Positions 10,609 through 21,605 of a stretch of 64,000 nucleotides of DNA are shown here, piece after piece (position 1 is the stretch's first letter; the number at the start of each line of letters is the position of its first letter). The translations under genes were made by a program, and so were the position numbers. This DNA comes from Leguminivora glycinivorella (Eukaryota; Arthropoda; Insecta; Lepidoptera; Tortricidae), in assembly GCF_023078275.1 (NCBI RefSeq), contig NC_062990.1, positions 6,525,549 to 6,589,548 on the forward strand. The letters are read 5' to 3'. The notes beneath the pieces were generated by a model. That model had not been told where the DNA came from. It saw only the letters and a program-made list of their open reading frames with translations, and did no database searches.

Positions 10609-11732
10609 TGTACTCCCGGCGTTGAAGAGCTTGGGTCTTCAAGGTCTTGGATGGGCAGAGGGCAAATCGTGTTGAAGGCTCGACGAATTACTCCCTTCTT
10701 CGTCTTTATGTCGGCTACTCGTGCGATGCCATCTCTGCCAGGCAGCACTTGGATGATGCGGCCAAGGAGCCACATAAGAGGCGGTAAGGTTTTGTCCTTG
10801 ATGACGACCATGGTTCCGACGTGAAGTGTGCCCTTTGAGCTCTGCCATTTGGTTCTCTGTTGCAGGCTGCTTACATATTCATTGGAGAACCGATTCCAGA
10901 AGTGCTGTTTCAGGAACTCAATACGTTGGTACCTTTGAAGTGAGGTGATCTTCCGGTCCATGACATGAGGATAAGGCAAGGACGTGAGGGGCCTTCCAAT
11001 TAAAAGGTGAGCTGGGCTTAAGAAGGTTAGATCAGAGGGATCATTAGAAAGTGGCGTAAGAGGACGTGAGTTTAAAATCGCTTCGATCTGAACTAAGCAC
11101 GTTGCCAATAGCTCGTAAGTGAGATGTGTAAGACCTAAGGTTCGTCGCAGGTGGTACTTTACCGACTTTACAGCAGATTCCCAAATACCTCCGAAGTGAG
11201 CTGTGTATGCTGGGATGAACGAGAAGTTGATATGAGCGTCAGCCATGTCTTTCGCAAAGTCTTGTTTCAAAAGATTGGAGAGCTCATTGAAAGTGCCAAC
11301 AAAGGTCGTGCCGTTATCGGAGAATATTACTCGTGGCTTGCCACGACGACCAATAAATCGGTTTAGCGCTGCCATAAAAGCCTCTTTGGTTAAATCCGAA
11401 ACAAGCTCCAAATGAAGTGCCTTGGATGCTAAACACACAAATATGCAAATGTAGGCCTTTACGAACCTACATCCCCTACCTTTGCGGTCAGCTATAAGAA
11501 TTGGACCGGCGTAATCGGTGCCTGTTTCAAGGAACGGATATTCAAGGTGCAACCTTTCTTTCGGCAAGTTACCCATAACTGGTTGCACTGTTTCACCTTT
11601 TAACCTGACGCATCTGAGACAAGTATGGACAACCCGTTTTGTCAAGTTTCTTCCTCCAAGCGGCCAGTAATTAAGTTTTATAGTTGCTAAAAGTAACTGA
11701 GGAGGCGCGTGAAGAAGACGTAAATGAAACAT
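10575..11732 (-). pseudogene. BEL/Pao pol, integrase and C-terminal domain
   Basis: A 385-residue frame matching the end of a BEL/Pao polyprotein. Visible in order: the tail of the zinc-binding domain (HTCLRC, residues 36-41), the integrase core with D73 (TDYAGP), D139 (FSDNGT) and E185 (WESAVKSVK, D139-x45-E185), then the C-terminal domain typical of this superfamily (LPPLMWLLGRI, then IRRAFNTICPLP). Integrase inserts the element's cDNA into host DNA. Gag, protease, reverse transcriptase, RNase H and the 5' LTR are absent; homology ends abruptly near 11735. The frame itself has no stop or shift. The last 14 or so residues are read from the LTR. Confidence 0.9.
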
Positions 11733-12040
11733 TTTAAAAAGTAGCCCATTTATAATACTAACTAGTAGTATATGGATGTAACAAGCTGCTCTAGTAATAT
11801 TATGATCACAATATATTATGTCATCTTAATATGCACGGCTTGCTCCAATACACGTCGCGACTAAACTTACAGTGCAGCATAATTTATGAGTGAACACTTG
11901 GTTTAAGTAAATGAACTTGTTGCCACGCACTGTGTGTTGTTTTGGGCGGTTATCTACTCACGTGATTTGGATTTTCATAAAAGGCGCTCTAAATTGCTTC
12001 GACATAAAATTAGTCTAACATTTCGACATTCTACTAAACT
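11733..12040. other. No gene; sequence beyond the BEL/Pao break
   Basis: No further BEL/Pao similarity and no other feature. The sharp loss of homology at about 11735 marks a truncation or deletion of the retrotransposon. Confidence 0.5.
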
Positions 12041-12166
12041 CTGTCAACCAAGTCTGTCAGTAAATAAGAACAAAGAAAACTATATGCATCCTTTTCTTTA
12101 GGGTGCTAGAGAAAAGGATACCTATAGTTTTCTTAGTTTTTATTTACTCACAGACTTGTTTGACAG
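12041..12166. mobile_element. Hairpin MITE, 126 bp
   Basis: Two arms of about 60 bp are reverse complements (CTGTCAACCAAGTCTGT with ACAGACTTGTTTGACAG at the ends; AGAAAACTATATGCATCC with a diverged partner inside). The loop is short. No ORF. Confidence 0.7.
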
Positions 12167-12387
12167 AATATATGTAGCCACGGCTACAGCAAGTAATTCA
12201 GAGTACAGTAAACAGCGACAAACAATCGGTTTTTTGTCTTCGTAGAGCGTTGTCTCTTTCTTGCTTATGTGACGTTTAATTGTCTCTTTCCAAAGATCGA
12301 TGTGCATTCCGCTTACTGTAAGCTCGTAGCTCTAGCTACCGGAAGCATGTTTAATAGTTTAGATGAAGCAAAAAAATCTGTATAACA

Positions 12388-12747
12388 GTATTATTTGCTA
12401 TAAACTGAAATAAATGTCATATAAAAAGAAAAAATGACCAAGTACCCCAAGTGTCCGATGCTGGATTCGAACTAGCGTACTCCGTTGTAGCCACGGAGGC
12501 TTAAACCAATGCTTGAACTAGTTCCGGTTCTACCTCAGAGATGACCAGGAGGCGCCATAAGCCTTCGGTAATTGTGTCACTTGAAAATTTCGACCCTTGC
12601 CGCCGTGACCGCTTGGCTGAGTGGTTTAAGTATCCGTGGCTATAACGGAGTACGCTGGTTCGAATCCAGCATCGGACACTTGGAGGCCTTGGTCATTTTT
12701 TCTTTGTACCATTGACATTTATTTCAGTTTATAGTTAAAATAATAGT
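12388..12747. mobile_element. Fold-back element built from an inverted tRNA-SINE
   Basis: The right half (12600-12680) is a tRNA-like SINE head with TGGCTGAGTGG (A box) and GGTTCGAATCC (B box). The left half (12450-12515) carries the same head inverted (GATGCTGGATTCGAAC). Outer arms also match in inverted orientation (TATAAACTGAAATAAATGTC with GACATTTATTTCAGTTTATA). A related single head is at 39205-39470. Confidence 0.75.
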
Positions 12748-13433
12748 AGTATGTCTACTAAAAAACACAAATTAAAATATTTCCTATGAACTAATTTAAT
12801 TTGGTCTTAGAGTATTATTTGCTTTGCAAATTTTGAGATTTCGTACTTTAGAAATAAAACATACTCCAGAAAAAAAGTTTTTTTTGCAACTGATTCACAC
12901 GAGGCAGCTGAAATAGATCCGTTTCTAAATATATGTATATATTTAAAAAAAAAACCTCAACACGCCGCGTTTTAAAAACGCTAAATTTAAACGAGCGTGC
13001 GAATGCTCCGCCGTGTAATGTTAATTACAAAAGCGTTTTAAAGTAAGATAATTGATTAAGCAATTTTCTTATCACTGCCCGTCACTCCTGAGACGCGTTC
13101 GGACAGGTACAGTCGAGTACACAATACATGTGTTTATTTTTTGGGCATATTAAATATTATGCAAAACTTTGCTCAGGGCGCCACTCGCATATTGAGGATA
13201 ATTTACCGCGAAACTTGTTCGACCTGTTAACCCTTTGTTGCACTTGTAAATTCGCAGGTAAGTGTGACAGAGAAGCAACACGTCAGATGCGGTTTGACAA
13301 TTTGGCGTATATTCATTACTTGATACCTAGGTATGTCAAAAAATTATCAAATATTAATATTATTATTAACGCCATCTAACCGACATCCGACCAAATAGTA
13401 CGTTGCTTCTGGAAAGTTATGTATGAAAATATT
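12748..13433. other. No gene seen
   Basis: AT-rich. The 83-codon frame at 13128-13379 has no family resemblance that I recognise and ends in low-complexity residues. Confidence 0.45.
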
Positions 13434-14340
13434 GGCATAATTAATGGAAGATTTTTTTGATTGGGATATGTACATTATAGGCCGAAGTTATTTTTCATCA
13501 ACCCTCCCCATCTCTCCCCCCTCTGCGTCACCCCTCTTCCCCCCCTTAAATAGCCGAAAATGCGGTTTTTCGTGATTTCTGACAAAACCGTTGCAGATAC
13601 AGAAAAAGCGTGTAGAAACAAAGTAATCCTTAATAAATTTACTACAAATTATTTATTGACACTTTGCTTCTAGCACTTATAGTTTTCGCGTGATCCATCA
13701 CGAAAGTTGGTCCTTTGCTGCAATTTTCTTTAGTGAATGTTAAGTTTTCTTCCAAATTGCTTACGAAATCTGTTTGATGTTACTAAAATATTATAAACTG
13801 AAAATGAATTTCAGGGGGAAAAATCACTACCATGGGTGGAACTTGAACTCGGCTTCTGGATTGAAACTCCAGGGCTCTACCAACAGCTACCAAAAGCTCA
13901 TCCCCAGTCATCGATATACTATATGGATCAATGGTACTCCTAGCGACCACTACCGTGAAAATATTACGTCTTAAATAGTTACTGGAATTCCAAGACATAT
14001 TGGAAATTCCACCCATGGTAGTGATTTTTCCCCCTTAATTTTATTTTAGTCATGGGTTACAATATTTTAGTTATATCAAACAAATTTCGACGATTTCGTA
14101 AGCATTTTGGGCGAAAACTTAACATTCATTAAAGAAAATTGCAGCAAAGGACCAACTTTCGTGACGGATCACGCGAAATCTATAAGTGCTAGAACCAAAG
14201 TGTTAATGAATGATTTGTAGTAAATTTATTAAGGATTACTTCGTTCCTACGCGCTTTTCCTTCACTTCTTAATCTCTCGAAATAACTTCAGTCTATAACG
14301 TACATATTTCAATTAAAAAAAACCTTCCATTAATTATGCC
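13434..14340. mobile_element. Large fold-back element with tRNA-like centre
   Basis: Inverted ends start GGCATAATTAATGGAAG and finish CTTCCATTAATTATGCC. Arms of roughly 300-400 bp pair through to ACTACCATGGGTGGAA / ATTCCACCCATGGTAGT; the left arm has about 110 bp extra. The unpaired centre (about 13845-13995) contains, on the minus strand, a tRNA-like stretch with a B-box-like GAGTTCAAGTTCC. Confidence 0.8.
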
Positions 14341-14406
14341 GTAATTTTAGCTAATTTCCCCCTACTAAAAGGTCTAGAGTAACGTACGTACGGTTCTTGG
14401 ACTTTA

Positions 14407-14634
14407 TTTTTAACCCCCGACGCAAAAACGGAGGGAGGATTGTTATAAGTTTGACGTGTCTGTCTGTTTATGTGTGTGTCTGTCTGTGACATCGTAGCTC
14501 CCGGGCGGATAAACCGATTTTGGGATTTAGTATTTTTTTTTGTTTGAAAGCTGAATTAGTCGTTATTTGCCATGTTTCATCAAAAATTTCACTACGTCGG
14601 GGGTTTTTTCAAAATTTTAATTTTGTGGTTATAA
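14407..14634 (+). mobile_element. TCTG-microsatellite repeat (family D)
   Basis: Complete layout: CCCCCGACGCAAAAACGGAG, a short TCTG/TGTG tract, CGGATAAACCGATTTTGG, and the closing TTTTAATTTTGTGGTTA. Confidence 0.75.
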
Positions 14635-15349
14635 GGAGTTACATTATGTCTTTGCATAATATAAAACGCCAAAGACGTATGTTAGAGGCATAGTACGCGT
14701 AATATATTTTTTAATATGTTACATTATGAGATCCATCACATAATAGCGTATGGGCGCCTGTTCCATAAATTGCGTCATAATGAGATTTTCCATCGTACGT
14801 CATATTAGGGCCCTAATGTGATTAGGGGAGCTCCAGACAGACAAATAATATGCTTAATTGTGCCCTTTATTTTCAGAATTAAAAAGACAATCTGATATAA
14901 CTGTAACTCGCAAAAACAAACTGTAACGTGTAACTCGCAAAGAAACGTGAGTACTAAGTGAAATAGTTTTAAAATAAATAATCCTACCGGAAATTTCGTT
15001 CGATCTTAGCGCATCGCTTGCTTGCGCCGTTGCGTTCACGTATTTTTTCTTGTTTCTCGTAAACGAAACATGACGACGGTACTGTGCGTTGAAGTTTCGC
15101 GTGACGTCACGCCTAGGTACAATTTTTACTTAGAAGTGACGTCACAAGCCCCCACTCCGGAACTTTGATGCTCTATATGTATTTTTCATTAATTAGAAAA
15201 AGCAAAAAATATGTGTTCAGTATTTTTGGACGATCTAACTGACGAACTAAACAGAATGCCATTTTTTATGTAGATGTTTATATATTATTGTGAAGTAGTC
15301 GTTAAAAATAAATTGAAATAGATACCATACACTAAAGAAAATGCGATCA
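14635..15349. other. No gene; one shared repeat segment
   Basis: The stretch 15065-15165 (TTTCGCGTGACGTCACGCCT) recurs inverted at about 43690-43805, so it is a dispersed element. The rest shows nothing that I can name. Confidence 0.45.
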
Positions 15350-15432
15350 AGCCCACCTGGTGGTGAACCCGGGAATCGAACCCGGGTCTCCAGCTATCGC
15401 GGCTGACGTGATAAACCGCCATCCCGACCGAC
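15350..15432 (-). mobile_element. tRNA-like SINE head
   Basis: On the minus strand a tRNA-like fold is suggested by ACCCGGGTTCGATTCCCGGG (B box and T arm) preceded by GGATGGCGGTTTATC. The acceptor ends do not pair convincingly, so a SINE head is more likely than a working tRNA gene. Confidence 0.5.
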
Positions 15433-15879
15433 CCCCGACGCGAATAAAATAATTTGATTTGTTCCCTACATCGATATTATTCGATTCATAAAAATATAAA
15501 TAAAAAAAATCAGTCATTATACTTAGTATATTAAATGAAACGTTTGGAACGTTTTTCAAAAGTTTTTTTCATTTTTGTAAAAGCTTAAACAGTAGCGTAT
15601 CTATTTGAAGTTACACTAATGAAACAATTTTCATAGAAAATGAATTAATTTGTCCTTCAAGTTTCTACACAGTTAAAATGCAGGTACTTAATATAAATTT
15701 CTGCTATCTTCCTTCCACAATTCACCGCAATCGTTCACCGGAATGGAACAATTGACAACTATAATCTTTACAGTCGGTTAACTTAACCCGTTCACACAAA
15801 AACTTCAATAAACATTTGAAAGGCCGATTGTGTTTTAAGAAATTGATATGGTTGTATTATTGGTGACACCATAGTATAA
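15433..15879. other. No gene seen
   Basis: AT-rich with no supportable feature. Confidence 0.5.
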
Positions 15880-16240
15880 TAAAGAGTGCTATCGTACAGT
15901 ATGGCCACTCCCGCTCCCCGCTGAAAGTGCCGCCCACCCGCTCTCGGCTACCTTACTGTTAGCGCCTGTCAAGATTTTTTTTTAATGAGTTACTGGAATT
16001 TAGAGCAAGACTCTATCATATCCTTATCATATTTATATGAACGCTGGGATGTCCCGCAGGGAGCCACTCATCATGAGTGACATATGACAGGTCGACTGGT
16101 CGCGTTCTTGTGGTGAACGCGTACCATGCTTGCATGAGTGACTCATGCAAGCATGGTACGCGTTCACCTAATACACGAGCTTAGACTGTGTGCGTAGGAA
16201 CGCGCCTCTTTCATATACAGTCATATTTGATCGCCACTGT
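15880..16240 (-). mobile_element. Repeat family H, rearranged with a perfect palindrome
   Basis: Family H in reverse orientation (compare 48062-48425). It contains a 57-bp palindrome, 16112-16139 against 16141-16168, with a single-base centre; the arms begin GGTGAACGCGTACCATGC and end in the exact reverse complement. The end segments of the family lie at both sides, as after an inverted duplication. Confidence 0.65.
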
Positions 16241-16341
16241 CCAAGGTGTGGACATCTGATTATTGCCCGCAAGAACGATTTATCACTGGACTAACAAAGC
16301 CCATACAAAAAAGCGTACCCCTAAAATGTATGGACTTTTTA

Positions 16342-16590
16342 CACTGAGAGAAAATACAACCAGTTTTCATGTTCGTTCAACAAGTTTTTTGGTTAAAATA
16401 GCGCCTACGTGCTCTTTGGTTCAAACAACAAGCTACTTGTCATTTGAATCGACAATATATTTGAATCAACAAGTCGATTTTATAAAAACAACCTGACACA
16501 TATTGTTTTAAACATACGTTTGGCTGATTCAAACGGATAAACCGCAACAAGTCAAACTTGTTAAATTCACAATGCAAATTTCTCTCAGTG
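16342..16590 (+). mobile_element. 249-bp MITE, CACTGAGAGAAA ends
   Basis: Terminal inverted repeats CACTGAGAGAAA / TTTCTCTCAGTG with TA on each side. A copy of exactly the same length and very high similarity lies inverted at 55110-55358. No ORF; the mobilising transposase is not in the window. Confidence 0.85.
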
Positions 16591-17249
16591 TAGGCTTAAA
16601 ACTAGATGGCGCTGTTCGCAGCCTGAAAGTGGCCAAGATCATATTTGCCCAAAATATATATGCGTGTTTTTATTTTTTATAAAAATTTATGACATATTTC
16701 TTTATTTTATATCATGATATGACGTCAATACACATTTTGAAAAAAAAATAATTTGTAGGCATCATCAGTGTATTTACGATAGTATTTAATAGGTGGCGCT
16801 AAAAAATCGAGGTACGATTCTTAGTATGAAGTATGTACCTATGTAGGCCGAAATATAACTTTTATGGCGAAACCGTTAACTCCTATTCCTATCGATAATA
16901 TAGTTTATACAAAATATTACATTCCTACTTGATTCGATCGATGGTAGCGATCCAATGTCTCGACAGTTTTTGTCCCTTTTCACATGATTTTCATACTTAC
17001 AAAAACTTATCAAAAAGCGAAGTTTTGGTCAGACACTATTTGACAAAAGCAGAGTTGGTTTTAAGAAGAATAACATCCCCCTTGTGGCATTTTTCTTCGT
17101 TTCCGGGCAGATGTATCACGCCCTCTGTTGGTGACAAATGGAGCGAGGGATGCCTGATGTATGAGCTGATACAGTGAATGTGTAGAAAGATATGAATAAA
17201 GAGTAGTTGCAATACAGGGTGACTTGTGAGACGTGAGCGAAATCTACGA
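16591..17249. other. No gene seen
   Basis: AT-rich with isolated GATGGCGCT/GGTGGCGCT words. Overlapping frames at 16929-17347 on both strands show no family resemblance. Confidence 0.45.
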
Positions 17250-17525
17250 TAGGTACAATGCTTGCAAAAGTTGTTACATGCGCGTTGTCCTTTCAATGCG
17301 AGTACTTTCAATCTCACTGGGAGACAAAAAGTATCCAGAATTTCCATACATTTTTGTTACTTTCCTCTTTTGTTACCCCATACAACATGTACGGAAAATG
17401 GTAACAAAATAAGAAAAAATCGTATGGGACAATTTTTTTAACTACTAGGATTGAAAAAGCTAGTAATTCTGAGTAGAAATAGCATTTTTTTTTTTTTAAA
17501 TATCACACCTTATAAAAGTGGCAAA
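17250..17525 (-). mobile_element. Palindromic MITE (CTCAGAATC family)
   Basis: Near-copy, in opposite orientation, of 51245-51540. It shares TCCATACATTTTTGTTACTT, a centre at CCCATACAACATGTACGG, and TAATTCTGAGTAGAAATAGC. Inverted halves pair across the centre. Confidence 0.65.
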
Positions 17526-17734
17526 AAAAAGAAATGCTCATTTAATAAAGATAAGACTATTTTAAAAATACATAACTTGAATTAAATATTAAAATTCAAT
17601 GTTACCATCTGGTAACATATTCATTTGTTTACCATTACCAAAAAAAAAACATTTTTGATGACCAAAAAGTTAAAAAACAAGAGTAATGTAATGTTTTCTT
17701 AAAAACGATAGTCAGTATTGATATTACAAGTGTA

Positions 17735-17840
17735 CATGTGTGTAATGGGTCGGCAACGCGCATGTGATACCCCTTGAGTTACAGGTGTCCGTAGGCTATG
17801 GTGACCGCCTTCCACCAGGCGGACCGTAAACTTAAATAGC
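17735..17840 (+). mobile_element. LINE 3'-tail, left part
   Basis: Contains TCGGCAACGCGCATGTGATA and CTATGGTGACCGCCTTCCAC, the tail also seen at 58500-58600. It breaks at about 17840, and the continuation GCCACTGACG...TATAAAAAA resumes at about 18560, showing that the element between was inserted into it. Confidence 0.6.
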
Positions 17841-18554
17841 AGGGCCCGTAACTTTCATACTGATGATATCAATTTGACGTCATGCTACAAATACGATGAT
17901 TCAAATAGTTTTATTGTAATAATTAATCATTATTCATTATTTACGTTTATGCCTTCCACGTGGCATCCGATACGAGTACTGCTGAGCTCCTCAATTAGTG
18001 CGTTCACATATAAGTTGAAGAGCTTTGGTGAGGTCAAACCGCCCTGCCTGACCCCACACTGCAACCTATACGGTTCCGACAGCGCCCCTGCCCATCGAAC
18101 GCTATTGACCTGTCCTCTATACCAGAATTTAAAAATGGATAAGAGTTCCTGAGGAACTTTCATAGTCCCTAATTTATCCCACAGTATATCGTATCTGACC
18201 AGGTCAAAAGCCTTCGATAGGCTTCGATTAATCAATTTAATCATGTCCAATGACTTCAAAAGTAAAGCTATTCATATGTGAAATAATTAATACCTACTTG
18301 ATACGTGAAACGAAAAGGAAACAATTTGTTTTATAATTTATTGAAATGTGGTAACAAAACTATATGTTAATATGTATGAATAAAAAATAAACAAATAATT
18401 TAATTTACTTTTGACGTATCAAGTAGATATTAATTATTCCACGTATATCTATAGCCTAGATTTGAAGTCATGATTAAAATGATAAAACTCTTGCATCATC
18501 CCATATGCAGCGTGACGTCAAATTTAAGTCATCGGCATGAAAGTTACGGGCCCC
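17841..18554. mobile_element. TIR element carrying a LINE fragment
   Basis: Inverted ends of about 45 bp: AGGGCCCGTAACTTTCAT at 17841 and ATGAAAGTTACGGGCCCCT ending 18554, both continuing through a GACGTCA-containing segment. Inside lie a minus-strand LINE reverse-transcriptase fragment (17930-18259) and a second inverted pair (AATACCTACTTGATACGT near 18287 with ACGTATCAAGTAGATATT near 18414). No transposase. Confidence 0.75.
17930..18259 (-). pseudogene. LINE reverse-transcriptase fragment
   Basis: A 109-residue frame with reverse-transcriptase fingers/palm motifs of non-LTR retrotransposons: SKAFD near residues 15-19, FKFWYRGQ, then CGVRQGGLTSPKLFNLYVN, ending at GCHVEGINVNN just before where the catalytic YADD would be expected. 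It is truncated at both ends and lies inside the TIR element 17841-18554. Clade not assigned. Confidence 0.8.
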
Positions 18555-18575
18555 TAATTAGCCACTGACGCGGTA

Positions 18576-18995
18576 TAAAAAAATGTGAAGGCTTCTGCTC
18601 ACGTTGCATTAATCATTCTGTATAACCCGATTTCACAACACACAAAGCCGTTCCAATAAGTGGCTTGTCCATGCAAAATCTGCTTGTTGTGGATTTGAAG
18701 CACTCACAGTTCGCCCCCGTATTTGTGAATCCAGAACCTCTACCATGATTTGACACTTCAGGGTACGTAGACAAATGCATGAATATTTACAATTTCATTT
18801 TTTTCATTTTTATTTATTTATTTGAATCAAGCAACATGGCTCATACAATGGGTGACAAAATAACTAAGTACCTATACAATTTAGAAATTAAAATAAACAT
18901 CAAATAACGCACATTAACAATAAAGCATTAATTAAATTATGGGAAACATGTTAAAAAATATAAAAAATAAGTACTTAATAATAAAATAAAATAAC
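18576..18995. other. No gene; AT-rich
   Basis: Includes ATTTATTTATTTG (18810 region), which may be the tail of a minus-strand LINE copy, and AATAAAATAAAATAA just before the next LINE fragment. No coding signal. Confidence 0.4.
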
Positions 18996-19731
18996 GGGAC
19001 CCGATGTAGATCTGCTCGCATCGGTGAACTGGTTACGATTCGGGGACCTCTTCGGAGAAACCGAGGGTTTTGCCTGTGCAATTGCCGACGAAGTTATGAT
19101 GACGAACAACTACCGGAAATATATCCTGAAGGACGGTACGGTCGACATTTGTCGGGCATGCCGCCGTCCCGGAGAGTCACTCAGGCATATCATCTCCGGT
19201 TGTTCTCATCTAGCTAACGGTGAGTACTTGCACAGGCATAACCTCGTAGCCAGGATCATCCACCAGCAGCTTGCTCTTCAATACGGTCTTGTGGACCGCG
19301 AAGTACCGTACTACAAGTACATACCTGCGCCAGTTCTCGAAAATGGTCGTGCCACGCTCTATTGGGATCGATCTATTGTCACTGACAGGACTATTGTAGC
19401 CAATAAGCCTGACATTGTCATAATAGATCGATCGCAACGCCGGGCCGTGCTCGTCGACATCACCATCCCCCATGATGAGAATCTCGTGAAAGCCGAGAAG
19501 GACAAGTCCAGTAAGTACCTAGACTTGGCTTACGAGATAACCGCCATGTGGGATGTTGATTCGACGATCATTGTCCCGATAGTCGTTTCAGCGAACGGTC
19601 TCATAGCGAAGAGTCTCGACCAACATCTCGAGAGACTCTCGCTAGGTGGTTGGATCAAGGGTCAGATGCAGAAGGCGGTGATCTTGGACACGGCGCGGAT
19701 AGTCCGACGGTTCCTCTCTCTGCAGCCCTAA
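18996..19731 (+). pseudogene. LINE C-terminus: CCHC knuckle and restriction-like endonuclease
   Basis: An uninterrupted frame of about 245 codons ending at TAA 19729-19731; it is open from about 18996, so no true start is present. Counting from 19024 as residue 1, a CCHC knuckle is C43-x2-C46-x8-H55-x4-C60. Next comes a restriction-like endonuclease signature, KPD (P129-D130) followed by LVDI (D145) and a lysine-rich helix. This arrangement at the end of a LINE polyprotein is known from the R2-type (RLE) superclade, where the endonuclease nicks the target DNA for reverse transcription. The 3' UTR (19732-19917) ends in AAATA-type repeats with AATAAA. Strongly 5' truncated, otherwise intact. 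Confidence 0.8.
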
Positions 19732-20067
19732 CCACCGGCAGCTTGGGCCCTGCCCCGCTGCTGGCGGCACCCTAGGTTAGGTTTTTTATAATGTGTTTAT
19801 ATATTTTGTATTGTTTTGTATGTGGTTTTGTATTTTACTTTTATAATCATATTATAACAAACCTAGCCTAAGAATTAAAATAAATAAAGAGAATAAAATA
19901 AAATAAAATAAAAAAGAAGTTGAAATTAAATATTAGAAGCTACTGGCAATGTCCAAATTAGGTTACATGTCTCTCATAAATTAATTAAATATATTATATA
20001 TATATACAATAATATCGTTACCGTAGTTCATTATTGCTCTTCCGTATTGACGCGACGATAATATACG

Positions 20068-20302
20068 AACACCTGTATCCCATAAAGGGGTAGGCAGAGT
20101 ACATGAAACTACTCAAGTTTCAGTGCAACTCTTCTTGGCAAATAAGGGGTTGAATGAAAACGAAAAAGTGACATTGCAGTGACAGGTTGCCATTCTCTCG
20201 CCAACGCCACAATTTAACCTATATTCTACAGTCGACTTTTACGACACCCACGGGATGAAAGGGGGTGGTGAAACTCTTAACCCGTCACCACACGGGGGAT
20301 AA
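20068..20302 (-). mobile_element. SINE-like family C
   Basis: Near full-length reverse copy (ACACCTGTATCCCATAAAGG through CTCTTAACCCGTCACCACAC). Confidence 0.75.
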
Positions 20303-20344
20303 TATATTCTCCATACAATGAATGTCAATTTCCATAAATTCATT

Positions 20345-20580
20345 TCCATTAGTTCATCCGTTCGAGAGCTACGATGCCACAGACAGACAAACAGACAGAC
20401 TCGTCAAACTTATAACACCCCGTCGTTTTTAACCCCCGACGCAAAAACGACAGGGTGTTATACGTTTGACGTGTCTGTCTGTCTGTCTGTGTGTGTGTCT
20501 GTCTGTGTCATCATAGCTGCCAAACGAATGAACCGATTTTGATTTAGTTTTTTTGTTTGAAAGCTGAATTAGTCGGGGGG
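20345..20580. mobile_element. Two family D repeats head to head
   Basis: A minus-strand fragment (20345-20430: TTCGAGAGCTACGATGCC, CAGACAGA runs) meets a plus-strand copy (from 20428: AACCCCCGACGCAAAAACG). Their conserved left ends abut, giving an inverted pair. Confidence 0.65.
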
Positions 20581-20599
20581 GTCCATATTGGCTCATATA

Positions 20600-21240
20600 A
20601 AATTATTTGTTATAAAATTATTGTTTTTACCGATTTGTGCTCCGAATGATCATTTCTCATAATTTTACTTATCATAATTTTGTTTCATTATTATCAATAG
20701 TACTACTATCACTGTTCATAATAATCATTTAGCCGAAAAATTTTAATCATAAATTCTATACAAATATTTAATAACATTCATAATTTTGTGTTTAAGAAAA
20801 TCATTCATCATAAAAATATTTAAAAAGTTTTGGGGAAGTTCTATGAAAAACTTGTGCCATTTATAGAAGCGCGCTTGGAGCTTTTACAGTGACATATACA
20901 ATTTACATTAAAAAGTCGTTTCTGGTTTGCTCACGGTCAACCTAACACGCTCCTCCTCGCTACGCTCGTCGTCGCACCTAACTGGACTGTCACATGTGAT
21001 TTCTGTTCTGTTAACAATAATATAACGATAAATTATATTACTCGCAATCGTTATGATCAATAAGTATATAAACATTAACATTAGTATAAAACGTATTTAT
21101 GATGAATGACATTATGAACATAAGTCATTCGAAGTTACGATAGTTATTAACATAAAATTGTTATAAATAATGATCATTATAATGTAAAATTGTATGAGAA
21201 ACATTTTCGGACTACCAATAATCTATATACCAATTTTATA
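20600..21240. other. ATAATCAT-rich region, no gene
   Basis: Dense in AT-rich words such as CATAATTTT, ATAATCATTT and GATCATTATAATG in both orientations, giving many short inverted repeats. A comparable stretch is at 34125-34335. Probably decayed palindromic element(s). Confidence 0.45.
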
Positions 21241-21442
21241 TGAACTTTGGCGCACCCGGAGAAGTGGTTCATTATATGCCAGGTCGAAACTTCGGAACCT
21301 CATCTGTTCTGAAAAACGTCGTACGATACACGTGCGAAAAGGAAATTCGTAACTCGTGTCGATTTAAAACACTCCCTTCGGTCGTGTTTTAATTTATCGC
21401 CTCTCACGATAGCTTAAAAGTCGTATATTAAAATTTTGAAAT

Positions 21443-21605
21443 AACCCCCGACCGCGACATAGTAGACCGATTTTCATGAAACATGGCTAAGAACACTCTC
21501 GACTTACTCAGCTTTCAGACAAAAAAAAACTAGATTCATTTTCCAGACATTCACACATTCAGTCAGACACACAGATAGACAGACAAACAGACAGACAGAC
21601 ACACA
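21443..21605 (-). mobile_element. TCTG-microsatellite repeat (family D), partial
   Basis: Reverse copy of the right half: ACCGATTTTCATGAAACATG, GACTTACTCAGCTTTCAGAC, then CAGACAGA/ACAC runs. Confidence 0.65.

Noticed and set aside
17930..19731. RT fragment and RLE-type C-terminus as one element
   Set aside because: They are on opposite strands and the RT piece lies within a separate TIR element, so there is no reason to join them.
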